Assembly (NCBI GenBank): GCA_937916035.1
Contig: CALGIH010000220.1
Span: forward strand, 1-10,112
Length of the DNA: 10,112 nt
Direction of reading: 5' to 3'
Source of the DNA: an uncultured Lacinutrix sp.
GTDB lineage: Bacteria > Bacteroidota > Bacteroidia > Flavobacteriales > Flavobacteriaceae
The position numbers and the translations under genes were made by a program. Below, piece after piece: positions 1-5,573 of this stretch. Under the pieces are notes generated by a model that was not told where the DNA came from, searched no databases, and saw only the letters and a list, made by a program, of their open reading frames with translations. Position 1 is the stretch's first letter, and each line of letters starts with the position of its first letter.

Positions 1-20
1 CTTTCTGATGCGAAATGCAT
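1..20 (-). CDS. Possible start of a divergent gene, cut by the window edge
   Basis: On the minus strand an ATG at 20-18 opens six codons (M-H-F-A-S-E) before the window ends. It sits 8 bases after a perfect -7 box (minus strand, 36-29), the same arrangement seen before two other starts in this window. Six codons cannot identify a product. A competing reading is that a plus-strand gene ends here: the plus frame beginning at base 2 is open up to a TAA at 35-37. The promoter geometry slightly favours the divergent gene. Confidence 0.2.
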
Positions 21-28
21 TTAGTTTC

Positions 29-36
29 CAAAAATA
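29..36 (-). promoter_or_regulatory. Candidate -7 box for a leftward gene
   Basis: Read on the minus strand these bases are TATTTTTG, a perfect match to the Bacteroidota -7 consensus TAnnTTTG. A candidate ATG follows at 20. No convincing -33 element was identified. The box is the left arm of an inverted repeat whose right arm is the box at 39-46. Confidence 0.3.
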
Positions 37-38
37 AC

Positions 39-46
39 TATTTTTG
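39..46 (+). promoter_or_regulatory. Candidate -7 box for the GT2 gene at 52
   Basis: TATTTTTG matches TAnnTTTG exactly and ends 5 bases before the ATG at 52. Transcription usually starts a few bases past this box, so the mRNA would begin at or very near the start codon. No good -33 TTTG is seen at the usual distance, which lowers confidence. Confidence 0.45.
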
Positions 47-51
47 AGCCA

Positions 52-873
52 ATGAGAAGCATCGACACATCAGTTATCATAAGTACTTATAATAATCCAA
101 AATGGCTTCAAAAAGTACTTTGGAGTTTTAACCAGCAAACCTTTACCGATTTTGAAGTTGTTATTGCCGATGATGGCTCAAACGATGAAACCAAATTGTT
201 GATTGAAGCCATGAAAGCGAAGATGAACTATCCTATTCAGCATATTTGGCATGAAGATAACGGATTTCAAAAAACGATCATCCTTAACAAAGCAACAGTG
301 GCCAGTAAAAGTCATTATTTGGTGTACACCGATGGTGATTGTATTGCTAGAGCAGATTTTTTACAAGTTCATAATGATAGAAGGGAAGAAGGCTATTTTT
401 TATCTGGTGGGTATTTTAAATTACCAATGACTATCAGTGAACTCATTTCAGAAGAAGACATAATTACACAACGTTGTTTTGAAATTAAATGGTTGAAAAA
501 GCATGGTTTAAAATCATCTTTTAAAAACAATAAAATTACAGCAACGGGTATTAAAGAATTACTTCTAAATACTCTAACACCAACCACAGCAACCTGGAAT
601 GGGCATAATGCCTCGGGTTTTAAAGCCGATATTCTTAAGGCTAATGGCTATGATGAACGCATGCAATATGGCGGCGAAGATAGAGAATTGGGAGAGCGTT
701 TGTTTAATTCTGGAATCAAAGCAAAACAAATTCGCTACAGTGCAATTTGCTTGCATTTAGATCATGAAAGAGGTTATGTGAAGCCTGAAATGATTGAAAA
801 AAATAAGGCTATTCGCGAAACTACAAAAATGCAAAAAGTGACTAGAACGCCTTACGGTATAGAGAAACTCTAG
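52..873 (+). CDS. Family 2 glycosyltransferase with a galactosyltransferase-type C-terminal domain
   Basis: This 273-residue protein is a cytosolic GT-A fold glycosyltransferase using a nucleotide-sugar donor. The N-terminal half has the GT2 opening strand (VIISTYN near residue 8), the donor-binding DDGS (40-43) and a metal-binding DGD (94-96) after a hydrophobic strand. The C-terminal half has N-A-S-G-F (186-190) and GGED (207-210) followed by R-E-L-G, typical of the glyco_transf_7C domain where the acidic pair is thought to act in catalysis; conserved histidines follow at 236 and 238. There is no membrane segment or signal peptide. Start: the ATG at 52 lies just after a perfect -7 box. The stop codon shares CTAG with that of the convergent GT9 gene, another glycosyltransferase, which suggests cell-surface polysaccharide or lipopolysaccharide assembly. 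Donor sugar and acceptor cannot be told. Confidence 0.88.
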   Translation: MRSIDTSVIISTYNNPKWLQKVLWSFNQQTFTDFEVVIADDGSNDETKLLIEAMKAKMNYPIQHIWHEDNGFQKTIILNKATVASKSHYLVYTDGDCIARADFLQVHNDRREEGYFLSGGYFKLPMTISELISEEDIITQRCFEIKWLKKHGLKSSFKNNKITATGIKELLLNTLTPTTATWNGHNASGFKADILKANGYDERMQYGGEDRELGERLFNSGIKAKQIRYSAICLHLDHERGYVKPEMIEKNKAIRETTKMQKVTRTPYGIEKL

Positions 874-1928
874 AATTGCCTTAAATAACTTTTTAACTTA
901 TTCGTAATTAAATCTGGTGTAAATATTTGATACAAAGCCTGTGAGTTCTGCTTTGCTACTTTTAATGATTTGCCTGTGTAGAGCTCTGGTTTTACGTCTT
1001 TTAAATGAACAGAAACGTTGGTTGTTCCGTTTTCAAACATGTTCCAAGCTTCCTTTAAAATCCATGGCGAAAATATAGTAAATGTGGGAACATCAAGAGC
1101 TTTTGCCATATTAACGGCACCTCCTTCGTTTCCAATCAATGCGTTACAATGATGTGTAATCGCTAAAAAGTCGCGTAAATTTTTTCCAAAGACATCTAAC
1201 CGTATGTGATTTTGTGATTCTTGATTACATAAGCTGTAAACCGTTTCAGCTTCTTTAATTTGATTAGGTATATAATTAAATAGAATTTGACCTTTAGTGA
1301 CATTAACAATCTCATCAATTATTTTGTCCATGTAAGGAAGAGGATATGTCTTATTAACGCCACTACCCAGAACGCTAATCATAAATAATGGTTTCGTTAG
1401 GTCAATTTTTGCATCCTGCAAATACTGTTTTGAGTTTTCAATCTCATCACTAGTTAAATAAACTTTTGGTTTTATTGTTTTTGGGATATTTTCACATAAG
1501 GGTTTAAGTAATTGTAATCTATTTTCTATAGCTAAGCCTGCATTCGTTTTTGCAACTTTGGCATCTTTAAAAGTATGCGTATAAAAATGAGAGGTATACC
1601 ATTTTTTCTTCGAGATTTTAATGTTTGCTTTTGAAAATTTTACCATTAGGTTGCTCGATAATTTTGAATAAACATCCAAAACAGCATCGTAATTTTCATC
1701 TTTTATAGACTTAAGAAAAGCTATAAACTTTGTTTTACTTTTTTCGATTTCGGGAGTAACAAAAAGAAATTTATCAATAAACGGATTGTTTTTAACTACG
1801 GGGAATGTGTGCGAATTAATCACATAATGCAACGTGGCATTAGGGTATTCCGTTTTTATGGCTTCAAACAAAATGCTAGTGGTGAGGACATCACCAATCA
1901 TTTTTTGTTGAATGATAAGAATTTTCAT
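870..1928 (-). CDS. Family 9 glycosyltransferase (ADP-heptose:LPS heptosyltransferase-like)
   Basis: The 352-residue protein fits the length and two-domain GT-B layout of GT9 enzymes, which add heptose or related sugars to the lipopolysaccharide core on the cytosolic face of the inner membrane. The start (MKILIIQQKMIGDVL) is the usual first strand plus glycine loop. The C-terminal domain carries the donor-site signature G-N-E-G-G (266-270), followed by the helix A-V-N-M-A-K-A-L and P-T-F-T-I-F-S-P (281-288). The family more often has G-x-D-[ST]-G at this point, so N-E in place of a D-[ST]-type pair may mean a different donor or simply a subfamily. The ATG directly follows the dapD stop (TAAATG, no spacer), implying one transcript with dapD and probable translational coupling. 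Heptose specificity is not established; many Bacteroidota GT9 proteins have unknown substrates. Confidence 0.88.
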   Translation of the reverse strand: MKILIIQQKMIGDVLTTSILFEAIKTEYPNATLHYVINSHTFPVVKNNPFIDKFLFVTPEIEKSKTKFIAFLKSIKDENYDAVLDVYSKLSSNLMVKFSKANIKISKKKWYTSHFYTHTFKDAKVAKTNAGLAIENRLQLLKPLCENIPKTIKPKVYLTSDEIENSKQYLQDAKIDLTKPLFMISVLGSGVNKTYPLPYMDKIIDEIVNVTKGQILFNYIPNQIKEAETVYSLCNQESQNHIRLDVFGKNLRDFLAITHHCNALIGNEGGAVNMAKALDVPTFTIFSPWILKEAWNMFENGTTNVSVHLKDVKPELYTGKSLKVAKQNSQALYQIFTPDLITNKLKSYLRQF

Positions 1929-2744
1929 TTATACAGCAACGTTGTATTCGCGCAAGGCGTCATTTAAAGATGTTTTTTTATTGGTGCTTTCCTTTCGTTT
2001 TCCAATAATTAAAGCACAAGGTACATTATAAGTGCCAGAAGGAAATTCTTTCGCATAACTTCCAGGAATTACGACAGATCTTGAAGGAACAATACCTTTC
2101 ATTTCTAAAGGTTCATCCCCAGTTACATCAATAATTTTAGTGCTCATTGTTAGCACCACATTGGCACCTAAAACCGCTTCTTTTTCAACACGAACACCTT
2201 CCACAACAATACATCGAGACCCAATAAAGGCACCATCTTCAATAATAACTGGAGCAGCTTGTAATGGTTCTAATACACCACCTATACCAACACCACCAGA
2301 TAAGTGCACATTTTTACCAATTTGAGCACAACTTCCAACGGTTGCCCATGTATCAACCATTGTGCCTTCATCAACATAAGCACCAATATTTACATAACTT
2401 GGCATTAAAATAGTTCCAGATGAAATATAAGCTCCATAACGAGCTACAGCATTTGGTACCACACGAATACCTTTTTCAGCGTAGTTTGTTTTTAACGGAA
2501 TTTTATCATGATACTCAAAAATACCAACCTCAAATGTTTTCATTTGCTGAATTGGAAAATACATCACTACTGCTTTTTTTACCCATTCATTGACTTGCCA
2601 ACCAGATTCAATTGGTTCTGCAACACGTAAGTTTCCAGCATCTAGCTTAGAAATCACTTCCCTTATGGCTTCAATCGTATTTTTATCTTTTAATAATTCA
2701 CGATTGTTCCAAGCGTTCTCAATAGCAGCTCTTAAGTCAGTCAT
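1929..2744 (-). CDS. dapD: 2,3,4,5-tetrahydropyridine-2,6-dicarboxylate N-succinyltransferase
   Basis: DapD transfers succinate from succinyl-CoA to tetrahydrodipicolinate, a cytosolic step on the way to meso-diaminopimelate (peptidoglycan) and lysine. The 271 residues match the usual family length (about 270-275). A helical N-terminal domain (about 1-92) precedes a left-handed beta-helix of imperfect hexapeptide repeats from about 95 to 205, including the family stretches Y-V-N-I-G-A-Y-V-D-E-G-T-M-V-D-T-W (117-133), G-G-V-G-I-G-G-V-L-E-P (150-160) and E-D-G-A-F-I-G-S-R (169-177). The tail has G-S-Y-A-K-E (228-233) and C-A-L-I-I-G-K-R (243-250), also standard. It is first in a leftward unit with the GT9 gene, which starts right at its stop. 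A -7 box at 2769-2762 lies 17 bases before the ATG. Pairing a DAP gene with a surface glycosyltransferase is probably mere co-transcription. Confidence 0.97.
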   Translation of the reverse strand: MTDLRAAIENAWNNRELLKDKNTIEAIREVISKLDAGNLRVAEPIESGWQVNEWVKKAVVMYFPIQQMKTFEVGIFEYHDKIPLKTNYAEKGIRVVPNAVARYGAYISSGTILMPSYVNIGAYVDEGTMVDTWATVGSCAQIGKNVHLSGGVGIGGVLEPLQAAPVIIEDGAFIGSRCIVVEGVRVEKEAVLGANVVLTMSTKIIDVTGDEPLEMKGIVPSRSVVIPGSYAKEFPSGTYNVPCALIIGKRKESTNKKTSLNDALREYNVAV

Positions 2745-2761
2745 TTTTGTTCAATTTACAG

Positions 2762-2769
2762 CAAATATA
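2762..2769 (-). promoter_or_regulatory. Candidate -7 box of the dapD promoter
   Basis: On the minus strand this reads TATATTTG, a perfect TAnnTTTG. It ends 17 bases before the dapD ATG, which would give a leader of roughly ten bases. A matching -33 TTTG at about 20 bases upstream is not evident. Confidence 0.5.
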
Positions 2770-2878
2770 AATGGATATTTTGTTTTGTTTACCATCAATC
2801 TAACTTAATTAAAATTGTAGTGTCTTAAAAGTGCATGTTAACAGCATTAAGCTTACAATTAGTTTTTAATTGATTGAA

Positions 2879-2906
2879 ACGCTCTTAAACTTAAGAGCGT
2901 TTTTTT
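2879..2906 (+). terminator. Orphan intrinsic terminator upstream of ruvX
   Basis: ACGCTCTTAA (2879-2888) pairs perfectly with TTAAGAGCGT (2891-2900). In practice the stem is 8 to 9 bp with a 4- to 6-base loop. A run of T follows (2900-2906), giving the classic shape on the plus strand. No gene transcribed rightwards lies just before it, since dapD points away. It may block antisense transcription entering from the left, or end a small RNA made within 2745-2880. Confidence 0.65.
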
Positions 2907-2909
2907 ATG

Positions 2910-2917
2910 TATTTTTG
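2910..2917 (+). promoter_or_regulatory. Candidate -7 box of the ruvX promoter
   Basis: TATTTTTG is a perfect TAnnTTTG ending 6 bases before the ruvX ATG, so the transcript would be leaderless or nearly so. The place where a -33 element should lie is occupied by the terminator hairpin and shows no TTTG. The same box and spacing precede the GT2 gene at 52. Confidence 0.5.
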
Positions 2918-2923
2918 TGAATA

Positions 2924-3334
2924 ATGGGAAGAATTTTAGCAATAGACTACGGAAAAGTAAGGACTGGAATTGCAGTTACAGATGAATTACAGATAATTGC
3001 ATCAGGATTAACAACAGTTTTCACTAAAGAATTACTTGAATTTTTAAGTTCATATGTGACAAAGGAAACTGTAGATTTATTTATTGTAGGTTTACCTAAA
3101 CAAATGAATAATGAGCCTTCAGAAAGTGAATCATTAATTATTCCTTTTCTAAAAAAATTAGAAGCTAAGTTCCCAAGCACTCCTATTACACGTGTTGATG
3201 AGAGATTTACTTCAAAGATGGCCTTTCAAACCATGATTGATAGTGGTTTGAAAAAAAAACAACGGCAAAACAAAGCACTCATTGATGAGATAAGCGCAAC
3301 GCTTATTTTGCAGAGTTATATGTACAATAAATAA
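2924..3334 (+). CDS. ruvX: RuvX/YqgF family Holliday-junction resolvase-like nuclease
   Basis: RuvX (YqgF) is an RNase H-fold protein of about 135-150 residues; this one has 136. In E. coli it is linked to 16S rRNA 5' end maturation, and in other bacteria to Holliday junction cleavage. Expected acidic residues are present: D8 in the first strand (A-I-D-Y-G), E93 in D-E-R-F-T-S (92-97) and D121 in the C-terminal helix (I-D-E-I-S-A-T-L-I-L). The conserved I-V-G-L-P strand is at 54-58. The protein is cytosolic and unusually lysine-rich around 109-117. The start follows a -7 box by 6 bases. Downstream lie a broken gene and then def. Confidence 0.93.
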   Translation: MGRILAIDYGKVRTGIAVTDELQIIASGLTTVFTKELLEFLSSYVTKETVDLFIVGLPKQMNNEPSESESLIIPFLKKLEAKFPSTPITRVDERFTSKMAFQTMIDSGLKKKQRQNKALIDEISATLILQSYMYNK

Positions 3335-3357
3335 TTTTGTATTTTATTAATAAGGGG

Positions 3358-3386
3358 TTAGCTTTGCTCGATTTATGATAAATTTG
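3358..3386 (+). promoter_or_regulatory. Candidate promoter of the degraded secreted-protein gene
   Basis: TAAATTTG at 3379-3386 is a perfect -7 box. TTAG at 3358-3361 is a one-mismatch -33 element with a 17-base spacer, shorter than typical. The predicted transcript would carry a leader of about 65 bases before the ATG at 3459. Confidence 0.4.
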
Positions 3387-3458
3387 TATAATTTTATCCA
3401 AAAATTGATTGTTTTTAACATGAAACTAAATCTATTTTAACCTAATACCTAAACTATT

Positions 3459-4028
3459 ATGAAAAAAACTACTTTTTAATTTTATTATTATCTTTTTTTA
3501 GTACTAACCTTATAAATGCTGAAGCGTGTCCACAAGGAGCGTCGACCATTTCAAGTGGTACTAAAATCGTATTTGACTATGCGCCAGCGACCTCGTTTTG
3601 TGTAAATAGACCTGCGACCATTGTTGTGAATGGAACGTCTGCATATACTCTTAATACTGCATCATGTAGTGAAACTGTCTATGATTTAACTAGTGGGCCA
3701 AGATTTTACAATTTCAAGTGGTTTTGGTACCGCATGTGAGTACTCTGGAGGAACTTTACCAGTGGATGATCATACATTTTTGAGCAAAAACCTTAAGGTA
3801 TACCCAAACCCATTAAACTCTGGGAATACTATTAATTTATTGTTTGGTTTGCCTATAACTGCAAAATTAAGTGTTTATAGCATAACTGGAAAAGAGGTGT
3901 TTAGTGACATTATTGATAATGAAGACCGAAAAAATATTAATGTTGATTGTTTTTCAAACGGTATATATTTACTTTAAATATCGACCGAAAATGCTTCGAC
4001 AACAAGAAAAGTTGTCATTATTAAATAA
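3459..4028 (+). pseudogene. Degraded gene for a small secreted protein with a T9SS type A sorting domain
   Basis: Three lesions interrupt an otherwise readable coding region. First, from the ATG at 3459 the frame stops after six codons (TAA 3477-3479). Adding one A to the seven-A tract at 3462-3468 gives a classic signal peptide, MKKNYFLILLLSFFS, then T-N-L-I-N-A-E-A-C. Second, the central frame runs to about 3697, where one extra base in GGG (3695-3697) shifts it; removing one G continues into G-Q-D-F-T-I-S-S-G. Third, a TAA at 3975-3977 sits where the sorting domain expects lysine (N-G-I-Y-L-L-stop-I-S-T-E-N), and the frame then continues to K-V-V-I-I-K and TAA at 4026-4028. The two shifts cancel, so the restored protein would be 189 residues. 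It has a four-cysteine domain of unknown function (about 22-105) and a T9SS C-terminal domain with K-V-Y-P-N-P. The product would be exported through T9SS. Sequencing error could explain one lesion but hardly three. Confidence 0.8.
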
Positions 4029-4092
4029 TTTAATAAGCATAACGTATTTAAAAACTTCTCTAATTTTAGATCAGTTTTTTTTATCTCTAAGG

Positions 4093-4124
4093 TTTTCAAT
4101 ATACCTTTAAGAATTGTACTTTCG
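4093..4124 (+). promoter_or_regulatory. Candidate def promoter
   Basis: TTTT at 4093-4096 (one mismatch to TTTG) is separated by 20 bases from TACTTTCG at 4117-4124 (one mismatch to TAnnTTTG). This is the expected Bacteroidota -33/-7 layout. The leader would be about 17 bases. It gives def its own promoter downstream of the broken gene. Confidence 0.45.
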
Positions 4125-4147
4125 CCACCAAAAGACAGAAGTAAATT

Positions 4148-4738
4148 ATGATCTTACCAATTATAGCGTATGGTGACCCAGTTTTAAGAAAGAAAGCAAC
4201 AGTTGTTTCATCAAATTATCCAAAACTAAAAGAATTGATTGCCAACATGTATGAGACTATGTACAATGCTTATGGAGTTGGTTTGGCAGCACCTCAAATA
4301 GGGTTAGCAATACGTGTTTTTTTAGTTGATACATCACCTTTTGCTGATGATGAATTATTAACCGAAGAAGAGCAACAACAACTTAAAGATTTTAAATGTA
4401 CATTCATTAATGCTAAAATATTGGTTGAAGAAGGTGATGATTGGGCTTTTAATGAAGGCTGTTTAAGTATCCCTAATATACGTGAAGATGTGTTTAGAAA
4501 ACCAATAATAAAAGTTCAATATCAAGATGAAGAATTCAATGAGCACGTTAAGGAATTTGACGGCTTATTAGCACGAGTTATTCAACACGAATATGATCAT
4601 ATTGAAGGCGTATTGTTCACCGATAAATTATCAAGCTTTAAAAAGCGCTTAATAAAAGCTAAGCTTTTAAATATTTCAAAAGGAAACATTGATATTGATT
4701 ATAAGATGCGATTTCCAGCAGCTACAAAAAAACGATAA
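4148..4738 (+). CDS. def: Peptide deformylase
   Basis: Deformylase removes the formyl group from the initiator methionine of new proteins in the cytosol. All three family motifs are intact: G-V-G-L-A-A-P-Q-I-G (43-52), E-G-C-L-S-I-P (103-109) and Q-H-E-Y-D-H (146-151). The metal ligands are C105, H147 and H151, and the catalytic residue is E148. At 196 residues it is longer than E. coli Def (about 169), partly from an acidic, glutamine-rich insertion at about 64-81 between motifs 1 and 2; I recall a similar insertion in Bacteroidota homologues. The ATG is preceded by a plausible promoter and no Shine-Dalgarno. The next gene starts 32 bases after its stop, so the two are probably co-transcribed. 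Confidence 0.97.
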   Translation: MILPIIAYGDPVLRKKATVVSSNYPKLKELIANMYETMYNAYGVGLAAPQIGLAIRVFLVDTSPFADDELLTEEEQQQLKDFKCTFINAKILVEEGDDWAFNEGCLSIPNIREDVFRKPIIKVQYQDEEFNEHVKEFDGLLARVIQHEYDHIEGVLFTDKLSSFKKRLIKAKLLNISKGNIDIDYKMRFPAATKKR

Positions 4739-4770
4739 AAAAATAAATTCATAAGTTAAAAATAATTAAT

Positions 4771-5193
4771 ATGAGCCTAGAAAAGGTGTTATCAATTTCA
4801 GAAAAACCGGGATTATTTAAGTTAATCACTCAAACAAGAAATGGATTCGTTGCAGAATCTTTATTAGATGGTAAGCGCCTTTCTGTAAATATGAATAGTA
4901 ATGTTAGCTTATTAAGCGAAATTGCTATTTATACCTTAACAGAGGAAGTGCCTTTAATACAAGTTCTTAAAAAAATTAAGGATAAAGAAAATGGCAAAGT
5001 TACGAGCATAACTCATAAAAGTAGTAAAGATGAACTAGAAGAGTATTTTTTTGAAGTGTTGCCAGATTATGATGAAGATAGGGTCTATGCTAGCGACATT
5101 AAAAAAGTGATTCGTTGGTACAATCTGCTACAAGAAAATAAGATGCTAAATCTTCTTGAAGAAGGTAAAGAATCTTCGGATGAAGAAGAATAA
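4771..5193 (+). CDS. DUF5606-type conserved flavobacterial protein
   Basis: The 140-residue protein has no signal peptide or membrane segment. Its N-terminal part (about 2-65: S-L-E-K-V-L-S-I-S, K-P-G-L-F-K-L, G-F-V-A-E-S-L-L-D-G-K, V-S-L-L-S-E-I-A-I-Y-T) resembles from memory the DUF5606 family, found in Bacteroidota directly after def. A second region (about 87-130) holds F-E-V-L-P-D-Y-D-E-D-R-V-Y-A-S-D-I-K-K and a helical stretch, and may act as a small interaction module. The tail is strongly acidic (S-S-D-E-E-E). The function is unknown. Position after def suggests a housekeeping role tied to translation, but that is guilt by association. A hairpin terminator directly follows the stop. 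Confidence 0.75.
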   Translation: MSLEKVLSISEKPGLFKLITQTRNGFVAESLLDGKRLSVNMNSNVSLLSEIAIYTLTEEVPLIQVLKKIKDKENGKVTSITHKSSKDELEEYFFEVLPDYDEDRVYASDIKKVIRWYNLLQENKMLNLLEEGKESSDEEE

Positions 5194-5220
5194 AAAAACA
5201 GCTCGAAAGAGCTCCTTTTT
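5192..5220 (+). terminator. Intrinsic terminator after the DUF5606 gene
   Basis: AGCTC (5200-5204) pairs with GAGCT (5209-5213) around a stable GAAA tetraloop. A run of seven A lies before the stem and CCTTTTT after it. The A and T runs can extend the pairing. The hairpin begins seven bases after the stop codon and would end the def unit. Confidence 0.75.
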
Positions 5221-5234
5221 CTTATAGGTTAATA

Positions 5235-5252
5235 AATTCAGATATCTGAATT
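5235..5252. repeat. 18-base perfect palindrome
   Basis: AATTCAGATATCTGAATT reads identically on both strands with no central spacer. That suits a homodimeric DNA-binding protein site better than an RNA hairpin, which needs a loop. It lies between two terminator-like hairpins and about 340 bases before the MATE gene, rather far for a simple operator. Confidence 0.55.
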
Positions 5253-5271
5253 ATAAAGTTACAAGAAATAT

Positions 5272-5296
5272 AAAAAGGGGAAGATCTCCCCTTTTT
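5272..5296. terminator. Second, symmetrical terminator-like hairpin
   Basis: AAAAAGGGGA (5272-5281) pairs perfectly with TCCCCTTTTT (5287-5296) around a 5-base loop. The G/C core flanked by A and T runs makes it work as an intrinsic terminator in either direction. It may back up the terminator at 5192-5220 or end a short transcript of its own. Confidence 0.65.
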
Positions 5297-5508
5297 AATG
5301 TTTGAAACCTTTCAACAAAAGTATTTTTAAATCCCTCTAAAATCTAGCCGTTAAAAGTTTCTAATAATAGAATTAAATTTAAAATATAGTTATGATATGA
5401 ATATCATTTTCATATTTTGAATCAATTTGCAATTAATAATATAAAACTAAGATATTTAATGCTTTTAAGGTAAAAGAAAGGATATAACTTATTAACAACA
5501 ATCTGCTA

Positions 5509-5541
5509 TTTGTGTTAATTAGTTTATAAGAAATATGTTTC
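5509..5541 (+). promoter_or_regulatory. Candidate promoter of the MATE-PAP2 operon
   Basis: TTTG at 5509-5512 (perfect -33) lies 21 bases before TATGTTTC at 5534-5541, which has one mismatch to TAnnTTTG. Transcription would start near 5548, leaving a leader of about 25 bases before the ATG at 5574. Confidence 0.45.
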
Positions 5542-5573
5542 AATAAGACAAAACTTACATTATTACTTAAAAT

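Larger units (their letters stand above)
5221..5573. other. Gene-free stretch rich in inverted repeats
   Basis: No plausible gene is seen on either strand; the longest ATG-started frames I noticed are about ten codons. The left half holds a run of perfect inverted repeats, listed separately: an 18-base palindrome, a 25-base hairpin, TTGAAA-CC-TTTCAA (5302-5315) and ATGATAT-GA-ATATCAT (5392-5407). The right half is very AT-rich and carries the promoter of the MATE operon. A minus-strand TACTTTTG (5323-5316), a perfect -7 match, points towards the hairpin at 5272-5296, but the transcript would be only about 35 bases long. Confidence 0.6.

Noticed and set aside
1..37. C-terminal end of a plus-strand gene (frame from base 2, stop TAA at 35-37)
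   Set aside because: Twelve open codons are too few to support it, and the region fits a divergent promoter at least as well. It cannot be settled without the sequence to the left.
2140..2325. A plus-strand frame antisense to dapD
   Set aside because: It mirrors the hexapeptide repeats of dapD; its threonine- and proline-rich translation is typical of a shadow frame.
3693..3977. A 94-codon open frame starting at GTG, as a gene in its own right
   Set aside because: It begins mid-domain with no signal peptide and ends at a nonsense codon inside a sorting domain that continues beyond. It is the central-to-C-terminal part of the broken gene at 3459-4028.
3904..4110. A 68-codon plus-strand frame overlapping the end of the broken gene
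   Set aside because: It lies in another frame over the recognisable T9SS sorting domain, and its translation resembles no protein I know.
5194..5573. CRISPR array or transposon end in the repeat-rich gap
   Set aside because: The inverted repeats differ from each other, are not evenly spaced, and no direct repeats or transposase fragment was seen.
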